From JAOAPG01 sp963791575 (GTDB lineage: Bacteria; Acidobacteriota; Terriglobia; Terriglobales; Acidobacteriaceae), in contig CAWBSY010000011.1 of NCBI GenBank assembly GCA_963791575.1, positions 62,001-126,000 on the forward strand: a stretch of DNA of 64,000 nt. Direction: 5' to 3'. The notes beneath the pieces were generated by a model. That model was not told where the DNA came from. It was given only the letters and a program-made list of their open reading frames with translations, and made no database searches. Both the position numbers and the translations under genes were made by a program. Below are positions 43,555 to 53,596 of the stretch, one piece after another (within the stretch, counting starts at the first letter, position 1; each line of letters starts with the position of its first letter).

Positions 43555-45138
43555 TTAGCTTGATCGGGCTGCATCTACAGCCGGCGCTCGCTTCGACCAG
43601 GCAAAGTACACCGGAATTCCTAGTAGCACAATGATCAATCCCGGCCATGTGAACTGGGGTTTATAGCGTAATAGCACAATATCAATGAACAATGCCATTG
43701 CAACATAGATGGCTGGCAGGACAGGGTACCCAAAAGCCCGATAAGGCCTTTCTGCGTTCGGACGTGTCCGCCTTAGCACGAACAATCCAATAATGGTCAA
43801 AATATAAAAAACCAGAATCGCGAACACAACGTAATCGAGCAACTGTCCATAACTGCCTGAAATACACAGGATGCAAGTCCAGACCATCTGCACCATGAGC
43901 GAAACTGCAGGGGTCTTATAAGTAGGATGCAGTTTGGCTACGTTCTTAAAGAACAATCCGTCTTTAGCCATTGCATAGTAGACGCGAGCGCCAGCGAGGA
44001 TCATTCCATTACTGCAGCCAAAGCTGGATAGCATGATCGCGACAGCCATCAGCACTCCGCCTAAACTTCCAAACATCTGCGATAAGACCGCCGTCGCGAC
44101 GCGGTCTTCGATGGCATACTTGATCCCACGTTCAAGAATTGTCGCGCCGTTAGAAATTCCATTTAGAGGAAGAACGTTAAGGTAAATAATGTTGCAACCG
44201 ATGTAGAGTGCAATAACGACGCCTGTTCCCAATGCGAGGGAAAGTGGCAGGTTGCGGCTGGGATTCCTGACCTCACCAGCGGTAAACGTGACGTTATTCC
44301 AGGCGTCCGCTGAGAATAGCGATCCCACTTGGGCGACCGCCAATATGGTTAAAGTCCCAACCATCACGATAGGACCGCCAACACCAACCTGAACAGCGTG
44401 CTGGGCACTGAGTCCAGCATTATGCCAGAAGTTTCCGCTAAAATTCGCCGCCAGCGCTTGCGCATTACGACCAATAAACAAGCCGAGCAAGACCAGACCC
44501 AGCAACGCAGAGACTTTCGCCGTGGTGAATACATTCTGGATCAGCGCACCCGTCTTCACGCCAAAGATATTGATTATCGAAAGTGCAATCACCATTAAGA
44601 CGGCAACCAGATTTTGTGTGCTTAAGCCGACATCCATGTTGCCCAATACCATGGGCCCAAGGTGCACCGCGGGTACTTTCCAGAAATGCAGAATCCAGTG
44701 GGAAGAAGAAATCGAAGGGAAAAATACACCGAGAAATTTTCCGAACGCTACAGCCACGGCAGCGATGGTACCGGTTTGGATCACCAGAAAAAGCGTCCAA
44801 CCATAGAGAAACCCCCAGAGCGGACCCAGCGATTCGCGCAAATAAACATATTGGCCGCCCGCCCTTGGCATCATGGCGGCGAGTTCGCCATAGCTGAGCG
44901 CGCAAACGATTGTCATGAAACCGGCCACTAGCCACGCACCGAGCAGAAGCGCGGGAGAATCGACTTCACGGGAAATTTCGGCGGAGACAATAAAAATGCC
45001 AGACCCAATCATCGATCCCATTACCAGCATGGTGGCGCTGGTAAGGCCGAGACCTTTGACGAGCTCTTTATCCTGATGAGTGCTGCGTTCCCAATCGCTT
45101 GCAACAGCGATGGCGGAATCTCTGGTTTCAGTGCTCAC
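43555..45138 (-). CDS. APC superfamily amino acid permease (LAT-like)
   Basis: 527 residues, about 12 TM helices. MLVMGSMIGSGIFIVSAEISRE is the substrate-backbone binding motif of TM1; CALSYGELAAMMPRAGGQYVYLRE and GWTLFLVIQTGTIAAVAVAFGK follow. LFSADAWNNVTFTAGEVRNPSRNLP is the TM6 block of LAT-type exchangers. Substrate not determinable. Its start is near the thiE end, and it is separate in function from the acc/pil genes upstream. Confidence 0.9.
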   Translation of the reverse strand: MSTETRDSAIAVASDWERSTHQDKELVKGLGLTSATMLVMGSMIGSGIFIVSAEISREVDSPALLLGAWLVAGFMTIVCALSYGELAAMMPRAGGQYVYLRESLGPLWGFLYGWTLFLVIQTGTIAAVAVAFGKFLGVFFPSISSSHWILHFWKVPAVHLGPMVLGNMDVGLSTQNLVAVLMVIALSIINIFGVKTGALIQNVFTTAKVSALLGLVLLGLFIGRNAQALAANFSGNFWHNAGLSAQHAVQVGVGGPIVMVGTLTILAVAQVGSLFSADAWNNVTFTAGEVRNPSRNLPLSLALGTGVVIALYIGCNIIYLNVLPLNGISNGATILERGIKYAIEDRVATAVLSQMFGSLGGVLMAVAIMLSSFGCSNGMILAGARVYYAMAKDGLFFKNVAKLHPTYKTPAVSLMVQMVWTCILCISGSYGQLLDYVVFAILVFYILTIIGLFVLRRTRPNAERPYRAFGYPVLPAIYVAMALFIDIVLLRYKPQFTWPGLIIVLLGIPVYFAWSKRAPAVDAARSS

Positions 45139-45210
45139 GAAGCTCCTGGACTAGCGCGGCGCCGACACTCCTGCCTTCGACAACGGGCAGCACCGCATAT
45201 GGCATCGACT

Positions 45211-45825
45211 CTACCTCAATATCCGGAAAAATTCCTCTGCTGATTTTCGAGGATCCTTTATCAAATCCGAAATCACGGCAACCGAGTCCGCTCCCGCCTC
45301 GATGACTGACTGGCAAGTTGCCCGCGTAATCCCGCCAATCGCAACCAACGGCTTGCGAGTCAGCGCTCGCGCCTGGCGAACTCCCTCTAGCCCGATTACC
45401 GGATCAGGCCTGTCTTTACTCAATGTCCCAAACACTGGGCCAATTGCGATGTAGTCGGCAGAAGTTTTGTCAGCCTCAATGACTTGTTCCGGATTGTGAG
45501 TGGATACACCCAGCCACAGTTGATCTCCTATTACCTTGCGAGCACCCGCAGGCGATAGATCGTCCTGGCCGAGGTGCACTCCGCCGAAATCTGCCGCTAC
45601 ACATAGATCTGCTCGATCATTCAGAATCAGTTTCGCAGAAGTACCAACGCAGCGTTTCAGCTCGCGGGCGTGCTCAAGGATTACGCGAGCATCGTCGTTT
45701 TTATTGCGATATTGGATGAGAGTAACGCCACCTGCGACAAGCTCTTCTGCCGTCGAGCACAAGGCATCGATCTCCGGAGAAACAGAGGCGTCCAAGATGG
45801 CGTACAACCGGGGAAGATAGATCAT
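45211..45825 (-). CDS. thiE: Thiamine-phosphate synthase ThiE
   Basis: 204 residues, TIM barrel. It joins HMP-PP and thiazole phosphate. Motifs: ELVAGGVTLIQYRNKNDD, LILNDRADLCVAADFGGVHLGQDDLS, GVSTHNPEQ, DYIAIGPVFGTLSKDRPDP and LVAIGGITRATCQSVIEAGADSVAVIS. Intact and normal length. No other thiamine genes are near; 48 bases downstream of accC. Confidence 0.95.
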   Translation of the reverse strand: MIYLPRLYAILDASVSPEIDALCSTAEELVAGGVTLIQYRNKNDDARVILEHARELKRCVGTSAKLILNDRADLCVAADFGGVHLGQDDLSPAGARKVIGDQLWLGVSTHNPEQVIEADKTSADYIAIGPVFGTLSKDRPDPVIGLEGVRQARALTRKPLVAIGGITRATCQSVIEAGADSVAVISDLIKDPRKSAEEFFRILR

Positions 45826-45873
45826 TCAGCGTTTACGAAGACACCCGGAAGCAAATACTCAGATCGCACGGAC

Positions 45874-47236
45874 CTACCCTCCCGCCTTAGCGTTTTTGGC
45901 CAGGAAATGTTCGATGAATGTAGTGTTAAAGTTCCCAGCCCTGAAGTCCGGATCGGCCAAGATCCGCCGTTGTAGAGGGATCGTTGTATAGATCCCCTCG
46001 ACAATGAACATCTCAAGCGCCCTGGACATGCGGGAAATAGCTTCTGTCCGGTCCTTGCCACGAACGATAAGCTTCGCAATCAGAGAATCGTAATAAGGAG
46101 GAATCGTGCCCTCTGCATATGCGGCCGTATCGACCCGGACTCCGGTTCCCCCAGGCGGATGAAACGCAGTAATCTTCCCCGCCGACGGCGTGAACTTCTC
46201 AGGATGTTCAGCGTTGATGCGGCATTCAATCGCATGGCCACGATGCACGATTGGACCTTGCAAGACGTTCTCCAGCCGCTCTCCCGCGGCTAGCAATATC
46301 TGGCTTTTCACTAGATCTACATCCGTAACCATCTCTGTCACCGGATGCTCGACCTGAATGCGGGTATTCATCTCGATGAAGTAAAGCTTGCGATCTTCAT
46401 CCATCAGAAATTCGATCGTACCTGCATTCTGATATCCGATCTGAAGAGAGCGTTTTCGACAGCATCTGTCCGATTTCCTGACGCAACTCGGGCGTCACTT
46501 GCAGCGAGGGCGACTCCTCTAAAAGCTTCTGGTGACGCCTTTGAATGCTGCACTCGCGTTCTCCGAGGCTCACCACATTGCCATACTCATCGGCAAGAAT
46601 CTGGAACTCGATGTGCCGAGGCCGCTCGATAAACTTCTCCATGTAAAGATCGCCGTTGCCGAAGGCTGAAGCGGCCTCGGACTGCGCGGCCTTGAACAGC
46701 GCGGGAAGTTCGGCCTCACTCCGGACAATGCGCATTCCGCGTCCCCCACCGCCTGCCGAAGCCTTGATAATCACAGGGAAACCAACCTGCTTCGCCCACT
46801 CTAAGGCTTCGCCATCACTCGCGAGAATTCCTTCTGACCCCGGCAAAATCGGCACGCCCGCCTTCTTCATGGCAGCGCGGGCTTTTTCCTTTTCTCCCAT
46901 CAAACGAGTAACTTCCGGCGGAGGACCAATAAACTTGATGTTGCAAGTCTCAGTCACTTCGGCAAAGTTGGCGTTCTCGGCGAGCAGTCCGTAGCCAGGA
47001 TGAATCGCGTCCACATTCGCGATCTCGGCCGCGCTAATCACCGCCGGAATATTGAGATAGCTCTGTGCAAGCTGAGGAGGACCAATGCAAATCGCCTCAT
47101 CGGCGAACTTGACGTGCAGAGAATTCCGGTCAGCTTCGCTGTAGATTGCAACAGTGCGAATACCCAGCTCTTTGCAGGCGCAGATCACCCGCAAGGCAAT
47201 CTCTCCCCGATTAGCAATTAAAATCTTTTTGAACAT
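45874..47236 (-). CDS. accC: Acetyl-CoA carboxylase biotin carboxylase AccC, one frame break
   Basis: ATP-grasp biotin carboxylase, about 453 residues after repair. Starts MFKKILIANRGEIALRVICA; ATP-binding Gly-rich loop KASAGGGGRGMRIV; MEKFIERPRHIEFQILAD; ERECSIQRRHQKLLEE; and after the break FLMDEDRKLYFIEMNTRIQ and GHAIECRINAEHPEKF. The break near 46440 is one extra base before IGYQNAGTIEF. Follows accB by 85 bases. The carboxyltransferase accAD is not in the window. Confidence 0.93.
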
Positions 47237-47321
47237 TTATGAAATAGCGCCAGCCAGCTCACACGTGATATTCACAAAAACGCGCGCCACAGAACAGGGC
47301 GCGCCCAAGTAATTCAGCTTC

Positions 47322-47819
47322 TTACTTTCGTGGCCGAATCGCAAATAAATCCTGGCCGTACTCGATCGGCTGGCCATTCGCAATCAGCTTTTTCACAACT
47401 TCCCCAGCGACATCGGACTCGATCTCGTTCATCAACTTCATGGCTTCGACAATGCATAGGACCTGTCCAAGCTCAACCACGTCTCCCGGCTTAACGAAGG
47501 GTGGCGACCCCGGCGACGGCGATTCGTAATAGGTACCGACAATGGGAGAATGCACCATGTGCAACGGTTCTTCTGGCGGGGGTACGGGCTCTTTGGAAAC
47601 TGGGGTTGAAGGGGGAACCAAAGCCGAGGACGCAGCAAGCTCGGGTGCCGCTGGGGGAGCCGAATGCACCGCAAAATATCGCGCGTCTGAGGCGGTCGGC
47701 GCTGCGGTTTCGGCGCCACGCTTAATACGGACCTTCACATCGCCGCGTTCCAGTTCGAATTCGGCGATATCCTTCTCGATCAAGAACTCGATGAGCTCTT
47801 TTAGTTCTTTTTGATTCAT
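47322..47819 (-). CDS. accB: Biotin carboxyl carrier protein AccB
   Basis: 165 residues. The N-terminal helix (LKELIEFLIEKDIAEFELERGDVKVRIKR) is separated from the biotinyl domain by an Ala/Pro-rich linker. The biotinylated Lys is in IVEAMKLMNEIESDV, with the domain ending GQPIEYGQDLFAIRPRK. Normal length. 106 bases downstream of the aminopeptidase gene and before accC. Confidence 0.95.
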   Translation of the reverse strand: MNQKELKELIEFLIEKDIAEFELERGDVKVRIKRGAETAAPTASDARYFAVHSAPPAAPELAASSALVPPSTPVSKEPVPPPEEPLHMVHSPIVGTYYESPSPGSPPFVKPGDVVELGQVLCIVEAMKLMNEIESDVAGEVVKKLIANGQPIEYGQDLFAIRPRK

Positions 47820-47925
47820 TGTTTAGGGGTAATACTCTTCCAACTTCTCATGAGTCTTTCAAGAGACAAATAAGGCTGTGTGAGAGCGCTGGGCTGTCTC
47901 CGAATCCCGACGTAAGGGCATAAAG

Positions 47926-49029
47926 TTACAGGCTTAGGAGCTCCTTGGGAGTCGGTGTCAGTACTTCACACCCACTCTCAGTCACCACAATCATATCCTC
48001 AATCCGCACTCCAAATTTTCCGGGAAGATATACTCCCGGCTCGACTGTTATCACCATGCCAGCACGGAGAGTCTCGGTCTGGTTGGCTGCAATTCGAGGC
48101 GACTCGTGAATCTCCAATCCCACTCCGTGTCCAGTCGAATGGGTAAAATAAGCGCCTAATCCTCGCTTTTGCAATAACTTGCGAGCTGCGCTATCTACCT
48201 CGGCAACGCTTACTCCGTCCTTAACCGTCGCAATGGCTGCCAACTGCGCCTCAAGTACAGCCTCGTAAACCCTGCGCGCTTCCGCAGTCGGACGCCCCAC
48301 ATGCACCGTCCGGGTCATATCAGAACAGTAGCCCGTGAGTATAACACCGAAGTCGCAGACCACGAACCCTCGGGATGGGATCTCAGCCGCTGAAGCTACT
48401 CCGTGAGGCAAGGCTGAACGCTTGCCCGAGGCTATGATCGAAGGAAATGACATTCCTTCAACGCCTGCTAGGCGAGCGGCATATTCCAGCTCCGCCGCGA
48501 CTTGTGTTTCTCGAGTCCCAGCCTGGATCGCTCTTACCACCACGTCGAATAATCTTGAACCGAGCAAGACGGCAGCACGCAGCAGCTCGATCTCGTCCTT
48601 GTCTTTCACCGCACGAATGTGCTCGACCAGCATAGATGTCGGTCGCATTTTGCAACCAGCGGGTAGTATTCCCGCCAATCGTCGGGCGGATGCAAGGCTC
48701 AAATGCTCCGCTTCGATTCCAAGTTTGACGCCGCTTGGTTGTCCCAATCCCAACTTGCTGCCATTTTTCGCGATCCATTCGGCTGCGCTCTGAAGCAGAG
48801 GAGTCCGCCTGACTACGATCTTGGCACCACGAACTTCCTCAGAAGCTTGTGAGCTATACCTTCCGTCAGTAAAGAAAACACTGGCGCCCGGCCAAATCAG
48901 AAGCGCGCCAGAGCTGCCAGTAAATCCGCACAGGTATCGAATATTCGGGAGATGAGTAACTAGAAGGGCGTCGAGGCGATGCTCGCCTACGGAGACTACC
49001 AACTTATTCTGGCGCTGTTTGTAATCCAT
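47926..49029 (-). CDS. M24B aminopeptidase P family protein (Xaa-Pro peptidase)
   Basis: 367 residues. The creatinase-like N-domain contains LVTHLPNIRYLCGFTGSSGALLI. The pita-bread catalytic domain has metal ligands in VVCDFGVILTGYCSDMTRTV (two Asp), HSTGHGVGLEIHESPR (His), VEPGVYLPGKFG (Glu) and GVRIEDMIVVT (Glu). Likely cleaves Xaa-Pro dipeptides or N-terminal Xaa-Pro bonds. It sits between pilQ and accB, an arrangement seen in other bacterial genomes near efp/acc genes. Confidence 0.93.
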   Translation of the reverse strand: MDYKQRQNKLVVSVGEHRLDALLVTHLPNIRYLCGFTGSSGALLIWPGASVFFTDGRYSSQASEEVRGAKIVVRRTPLLQSAAEWIAKNGSKLGLGQPSGVKLGIEAEHLSLASARRLAGILPAGCKMRPTSMLVEHIRAVKDKDEIELLRAAVLLGSRLFDVVVRAIQAGTRETQVAAELEYAARLAGVEGMSFPSIIASGKRSALPHGVASAAEIPSRGFVVCDFGVILTGYCSDMTRTVHVGRPTAEARRVYEAVLEAQLAAIATVKDGVSVAEVDSAARKLLQKRGLGAYFTHSTGHGVGLEIHESPRIAANQTETLRAGMVITVEPGVYLPGKFGVRIEDMIVVTESGCEVLTPTPKELLSL

Positions 49030-49198
49030 CGGTCAAAACAGTGTAGTACGTGATGGACAGAGGCGTTCGACAGAGTGTCGTAGCAATAATAATTCAGAGA
49101 GGAGTTCCTAAAAACAGATGCGCCGGTCTGACAAGATTGTCAGATTCCGGCGTCCGTTTTACTTCTACCTCGATTGAATTGTTCGCGCTACCCTGTCT

Positions 49199-51371
49199 TT
49201 ATGTCTCAATGATACGTGGTGTGATGAAGAAGATCAGCTCTTCACTCGATGTGCTGACCGTCGTGTGTTTGAACAAGTTACCCAACCAAGGGATATTCCC
49301 CAATAACGGAACTTGTGAAATCGCGATTGAGTTGTTGGTCTGAATAACCCCGCCGATCACGACCGTGCCGCCATCGGTAACCAGCACTTGCGTGGTGGCC
49401 TGCTGAGTTATTAGGCTTGGGTTGTTCAGCACTTCGTGACTATAGTCGGGAGTCGTGTTTTCGACGTCCACGTTCAGGAAGATGGTTTTCTCGGAGGTGA
49501 TCTGCGGAATAACAGTCAGCCGCAGGAAGGCATCGATATAGGTTACAGTCGGAGGTCCACCCAACTGGGATTGGGTCGTGATGGGTACTCGGGTACCTTG
49601 TTTTACGATCGCCTGAATATTATTTTGGGTAACAACTCGCGGACGGGACAGAATCTTTACTAACCCACGTGATTCAGCCAAGGTTAGGACTGCATCGATC
49701 TGCACGTTGTTGCTGGCATTCACAAAGCTCAGGCCGCTCGTCGGACTTGTAACTCCAAGGTTCGAGAACAGGGGAATCTGTGTACCGGTGCTTGAACCGG
49801 AACCGCTACCGCCGACCGTAATGTAGCCAGGAGTAAGTCCGCCCACTGTAATCGGAGACGTTCCAACTGAACTGGCACCGCCGACAGCTGTGTGTCCATT
49901 ACCCCAGCCAAAGCCAAGCTGTGTGCCAATGTCACGCGCAAAACTGCGAGTCGCTGCTACTACGCGCGCTTCGATCTCTACCTCTTGCGTCTTGCGATCC
50001 AACTGGGTGAGCAATCGGTCGAGACCAGGCATAACGGCGGGGATATCGGAAATTATAAGTGCATTCGTCCGATCATCCGAAATCACATCGCCGCGCTGGC
50101 TAAGAAACTTTTTCACTGTCGGCACAACATCTTTTGAGTGTGCGTAGCCAAGAAAACGGGTGATTGTAACTTTGTCGACGGCGAGAGCTTCCGCTTCCCG
50201 AGCCTTTCGACGGTCATCAGCTTCTGACTTCAGTGTTTCGAGTGTTGCAATGCGCAGGACGTTGCCGTCGAGCTGGCGGTCAAGATCATTGTTCTTGAGA
50301 ACAATATCCAGTGCCTGATCCCACGGTACGTCATCGAGGACGATTGTCAGATTTCCCTTCACATTCGGATCAAGCACAACGTTCAAGCCGCTGATCTCAT
50401 GAATCAAGCGGAAGAAATCTTTCAGATCTACGTCTTTCAGGTTTACCGAGATCGGCTCGCCTGTATATTTTGGGACCCATCGTCGCTGGTTGCTGCGCTG
50501 ATTGCGCCTTCTGCTCGGCAGCCATATTCACTGCGGGTTGAAATGCCGGCGCTGCGCCCGACGACGCAGCTTGCGGCTGCATTGCAGCGCTAGTTGGCGG
50601 TAAGAAGTTGCCTTCTGGCTTCTCGACAAATTTGGAAGCGGCATTGATAGCTCTTACGGGCTGGGTGGTCACGCTAACCGGAGTCTCGGAAGCACTCTTC
50701 GGCTTAAAAGTGGGTTCAACGAAGATCAGATTATTCGCGCTGGCCGTCGGGATATTGCGGTCGGAAGTACTTTCGCTTGGAGCTTTCGTAACTGGACTTG
50801 ACCTAATGTGAGAAGCCTTTATCACAGCTGCTTGAAGCGCGGCTTTGCTATCGGCTACGACCTTCCCCGCAACGCTGACCGAAGTGACGGTGGCTGAGTT
50901 GACCGCCGGCGCGTCGTGCTTCGCAGGTTCGATCGATTGCGCCGTTCTCTCCGAGATAGCGCCAGCGTGCAACTTGATCAATACTTTGTTGTCCGCACCG
51001 GGTACGAGTTCATATTTGCAGGCGTGCATCAGGTCGATCACAACACGACTCGTCGGAGCGGCCTTTCCATCGCTTCCGATGCGAAGATCCTTCACTCCAT
51101 CGCTGCCCACATCAATATGGTTCAGCGAAGTCGCGATAGCCGTATTTGGGAGATCAACGACAAGACGCGCCGGCGAATCCAGCGTAGTCAATTGAGGAGT
51201 GACAACACCGCGAGCAGTGATTTCGACAGTAATTCCATCATCCCCGCGCAGCACGCTTACTTTCTGCAGCACGGCATGCTTGGTCAAGTCCGTGCTCGTG
51301 CTCTGAGTCTCGGCCGCTGCGATCAGGACCAATAACAACAGCGGTAAACCACCCAGCAATTGCTTTCGCAT
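49199..51371 (-). CDS. pilQ: Type IV pilus secretin PilQ, one frame break
   Basis: Outer-membrane secretin for pilus extrusion, about 724 residues after repair. Starts at ATG 51371 with a GGGGAG Shine-Dalgarno and a signal peptide (LLGGLPLLLLVLIAAAET). The AMIN domain is near VLQKVSVLRGDDGITVEITA, then a Pro/Ala/Ser-rich linker. The STN/secretin N0 domain (SVNLKDVDLKDFFRLIHEI, NVVLDPNVKGNLTIVL) spans the break at about 50478, where dropping one A of an AAAA run joins MGPK to YTGEPISVN. The secretin core ends VPLLGNIPWLGNLFKH and SEELIFFITPRII. Last of pilMNOPQ. Confidence 0.92.
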
Positions 51372-51504
51372 TTCAATTCTCCCCGGTGTGCGCTTGGCGC
51401 GCCCCATAACTCTTTTAAAATGACTTCTCACCATGTCCTTCATAAATCACTCTTGTTGCTAAGAATCTTCGATCCTCAGTTGCAGCAAGCGTCACGTTCG
51501 CGAG

Positions 51505-52371
51505 CTACACGACGGGCGCGGTAATTTTCTTTGTGACTTCTCGCGTAAGCGATTTTCCTATCTTGTCTTGGACAGTCTCGTTAAAAACAATGGAATCCCC
51601 GGTGATCCGGACCACATATCCGTTGAATACGGGATCGTTCTCGTGGAGAAAGTAGGCTTTATCCAAGGCATTTGTAACTACGGCGATCATTCCGGTCTCC
51701 GATTTCACCACGCCCTTGAGAGCGATCTGATCGATGGCCAGGCAGCGCTTTCCATTACTGCAGCCTGACCCACCGGTACTTCGGCTAACCACGGGACTCA
51801 AAAATGGATCGCGCCTCCCCGTTAAGCTGATCTGCTTTTTGGGTACATCCTTTTTTGCATCCAGAGGATTCTTTGTGTCTTCGACCGCAACCGCTGGCTG
51901 CGACTTCGCGGCTTTCGCATCGCCAGCTACAGCTTGAGGCGAAACCGCTTTGCCAGGCTTGGCTGTCTTGGCTTGAGCTGTCTTGCTCTGAACAGTTTTG
52001 GCTTCCGCAGCCTTGGGTTTGGCAATTTTGGTTTCTGGAATCTTGGGAGTGGCCTTGGCAGTATTCGTCGTCGAGGACGAAATTGCATTACCACTATTGC
52101 TCGCTCCAGCTTTCGAAGGGCCGCTTGCTACGGCTGGCTTACTGGCCACAGGAACCATGTTGGCCGCCGTGCCAGTCGCCTTGACCGAGCTCGGACTCGG
52201 CTTAGCGGATGTTCGCTGAACCCCCGGCAAAGCAGCATTCAAATCCGCGCCTTTTTGCTGCTCCACCGTGTTCAACTTAGCCCGCGTGCTCTCGATCACG
52301 TTGGGCGTCTGGGCTACAGCATTCCTAGCGATGCTCAAAACAACAATTCCAATCGTCAGTGTTAGCTTCAT
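51505..52371 (-). CDS. pilP: Pilus assembly lipoprotein-like PilP
   Basis: 288 residues. N-terminal hydrophobic signal (LTLTIGIVVLSIARNAVAQ) without an evident lipobox Cys. Then a long Ala/Lys/Ser/Thr low-complexity linker (about 45-175) with repeated AKTxxAKT-like units, and a C-terminal PilP domain: ISLTGRRDPFLSPVV, IDQIALKGVVKSETGMIAVVTN and AYFLHENDPVFNGYVVRITGDSI. PilP links PilNO to the secretin. The linker is much longer than in Proteobacteria. Starts overlapping the pilO stop. Confidence 0.88.
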   Translation of the reverse strand: MKLTLTIGIVVLSIARNAVAQTPNVIESTRAKLNTVEQQKGADLNAALPGVQRTSAKPSPSSVKATGTAANMVPVASKPAVASGPSKAGASNSGNAISSSTTNTAKATPKIPETKIAKPKAAEAKTVQSKTAQAKTAKPGKAVSPQAVAGDAKAAKSQPAVAVEDTKNPLDAKKDVPKKQISLTGRRDPFLSPVVSRSTGGSGCSNGKRCLAIDQIALKGVVKSETGMIAVVTNALDKAYFLHENDPVFNGYVVRITGDSIVFNETVQDKIGKSLTREVTKKITAPVV

Positions 52372-52997
52372 TGAACCCTACCTTTGGCCGCAACCACTGT
52401 GGCCGGAGCTACATCGTGACTAAAAAATGTCGTCGCCATACACGTGGCCACGATGCTCTCATTCGGCGCATATTGGTACGTGTGCTTGGTCTTTGCGTCG
52501 CTGCCCCGCTTAGTATTCGCCACCAGTAAATTGGAAACATTCACGATTCGTTCCAGCTTGCTTACGCGATCGAAGAAGTCAAGGACTCCGTAGTAAGGCC
52601 CATCCAGTTCCATCTCGAAAGGAACTTCTGAATAAAACTCTTTCGAGGCAACCGCCTTCGCTGTGTATCGACGAATCTCGACGCCGGCTTTGGCAGCTTC
52701 GCCATCCATCATGGTGATGAAGCCATCTACTTCCTTTTCGTCAGGAACAATCTTGCGTTCAATCTCTAACTGTTGTTTCAAGCTGGCGACCTGCCGTTCG
52801 ATCTCGGCCAGTTTTGGCCGGTATGCCTCAAGCTCGGCATTTTCTTTTACCTTCGCCTGCAAAGTCACTTGTGCGGCATCGTTGGCAGTCCTTTGACTCT
52901 TGAACACGGTAAAAAATAAGCCAGCAGTTACTAATATGCCTGCCAGCAACAGAGCGCCCCATTGCTTGAGACCCGATATTTCGCTTAAATTTCCCAT
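52368..52997 (-). CDS. pilO: Type IV pilus inner-membrane protein PilO
   Basis: 209 residues. One N-terminal TM helix (GALLLAGILVTAGLFFTVF), a coiled coil (QAKVKENAELEAYRPKLAEIERQVASLKQQL) and a ferredoxin-like periplasmic domain ending in DFFDRVSKLERIVNVSNLLV. Dimerises with PilN to form the alignment complex. 11 bases after pilN. Confidence 0.9.
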   Translation of the reverse strand: MGNLSEISGLKQWGALLLAGILVTAGLFFTVFKSQRTANDAAQVTLQAKVKENAELEAYRPKLAEIERQVASLKQQLEIERKIVPDEKEVDGFITMMDGEAAKAGVEIRRYTAKAVASKEFYSEVPFEMELDGPYYGVLDFFDRVSKLERIVNVSNLLVANTKRGSDAKTKHTYQYAPNESIVATCMATTFFSHDVAPATVVAAKGRVQ

Positions 52998-53008
52998 ATG
53001 CTCCTGCC

Positions 53009-53596
53009 TTAGGATGTCGCCTTCTCGCAGGTCAATGTGAACTGGAAAGCCTGCAGATCTTTTACCTGGTCGTCCTGGAAAGTCTCTTTGATTTCGATAT
53101 TTTTGAAGTAGCCGGTCTTCTGCAAATTTTGTATCAGGTTGGCCACCGCGTTCGCGCTCAGTGCCGTGCCTTCAATATCGATGCTCGGTCCCTGGTCTTT
53201 CATAGTGCTGAGCCAGACCGCTTCGGTCGTATTGATGGTGTCCCCGATTGTGTTCAGTAAATTAACTGGGCCGGCTTGACCCGCACGAAGCTGGTCAATA
53301 ACATCCACCCGCCGCTTGTAGTTATCGGCTTGACGTTGCCGCTCCAGGTAGCGCGCTTTCACATCGGCCAGTTCCCGAGTCTTAAGTTCCGCGCGCTGAA
53401 TTTGGATCGCGATGCTTTTGCTCTGGTTGTCGAGCTGATGCCAGTAGTAGTAGTTTCCAGCTCCCACCAGAGCCAGAACGATTACCAGCTTTAGCATCGG
53501 AGAAATTGGGTCGCCCATCTCCATCATTGCTGGAGCGGCTACGCTTGACCGTTTCCCTTTTGCCTTCGGTGTTCCGAGTAAGTTGATTCGGATCAT
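53009..53596 (-). CDS. pilN: Type IV pilus assembly protein PilN
   Basis: 195 residues. Opens MIRINLLGTPKAKGK, the conserved cytoplasmic INLLP-like tail that docks on PilM. TM helix near LKLVIVLALVGAGNYYYWH, coiled coil IQIQRAELKTRELADVKARY, then a periplasmic domain (VWLSTMKDQGPSIDIEGTA). Overlaps the pilM stop by 4 bases. Confidence 0.92.
   Translation of the reverse strand: MIRINLLGTPKAKGKRSSVAAPAMMEMGDPISPMLKLVIVLALVGAGNYYYWHQLDNQSKSIAIQIQRAELKTRELADVKARYLERQRQADNYKRRVDVIDQLRAGQAGPVNLLNTIGDTINTTEAVWLSTMKDQGPSIDIEGTALSANAVANLIQNLQKTGYFKNIEIKETFQDDQVKDLQAFQFTLTCEKATS

Noticed and set aside
50470..50485. Programmed frameshift in pilQ (AAAA run)
   Set aside because: No stimulatory structure recognised and PilQ needs the whole protein; grouped with the other indels.
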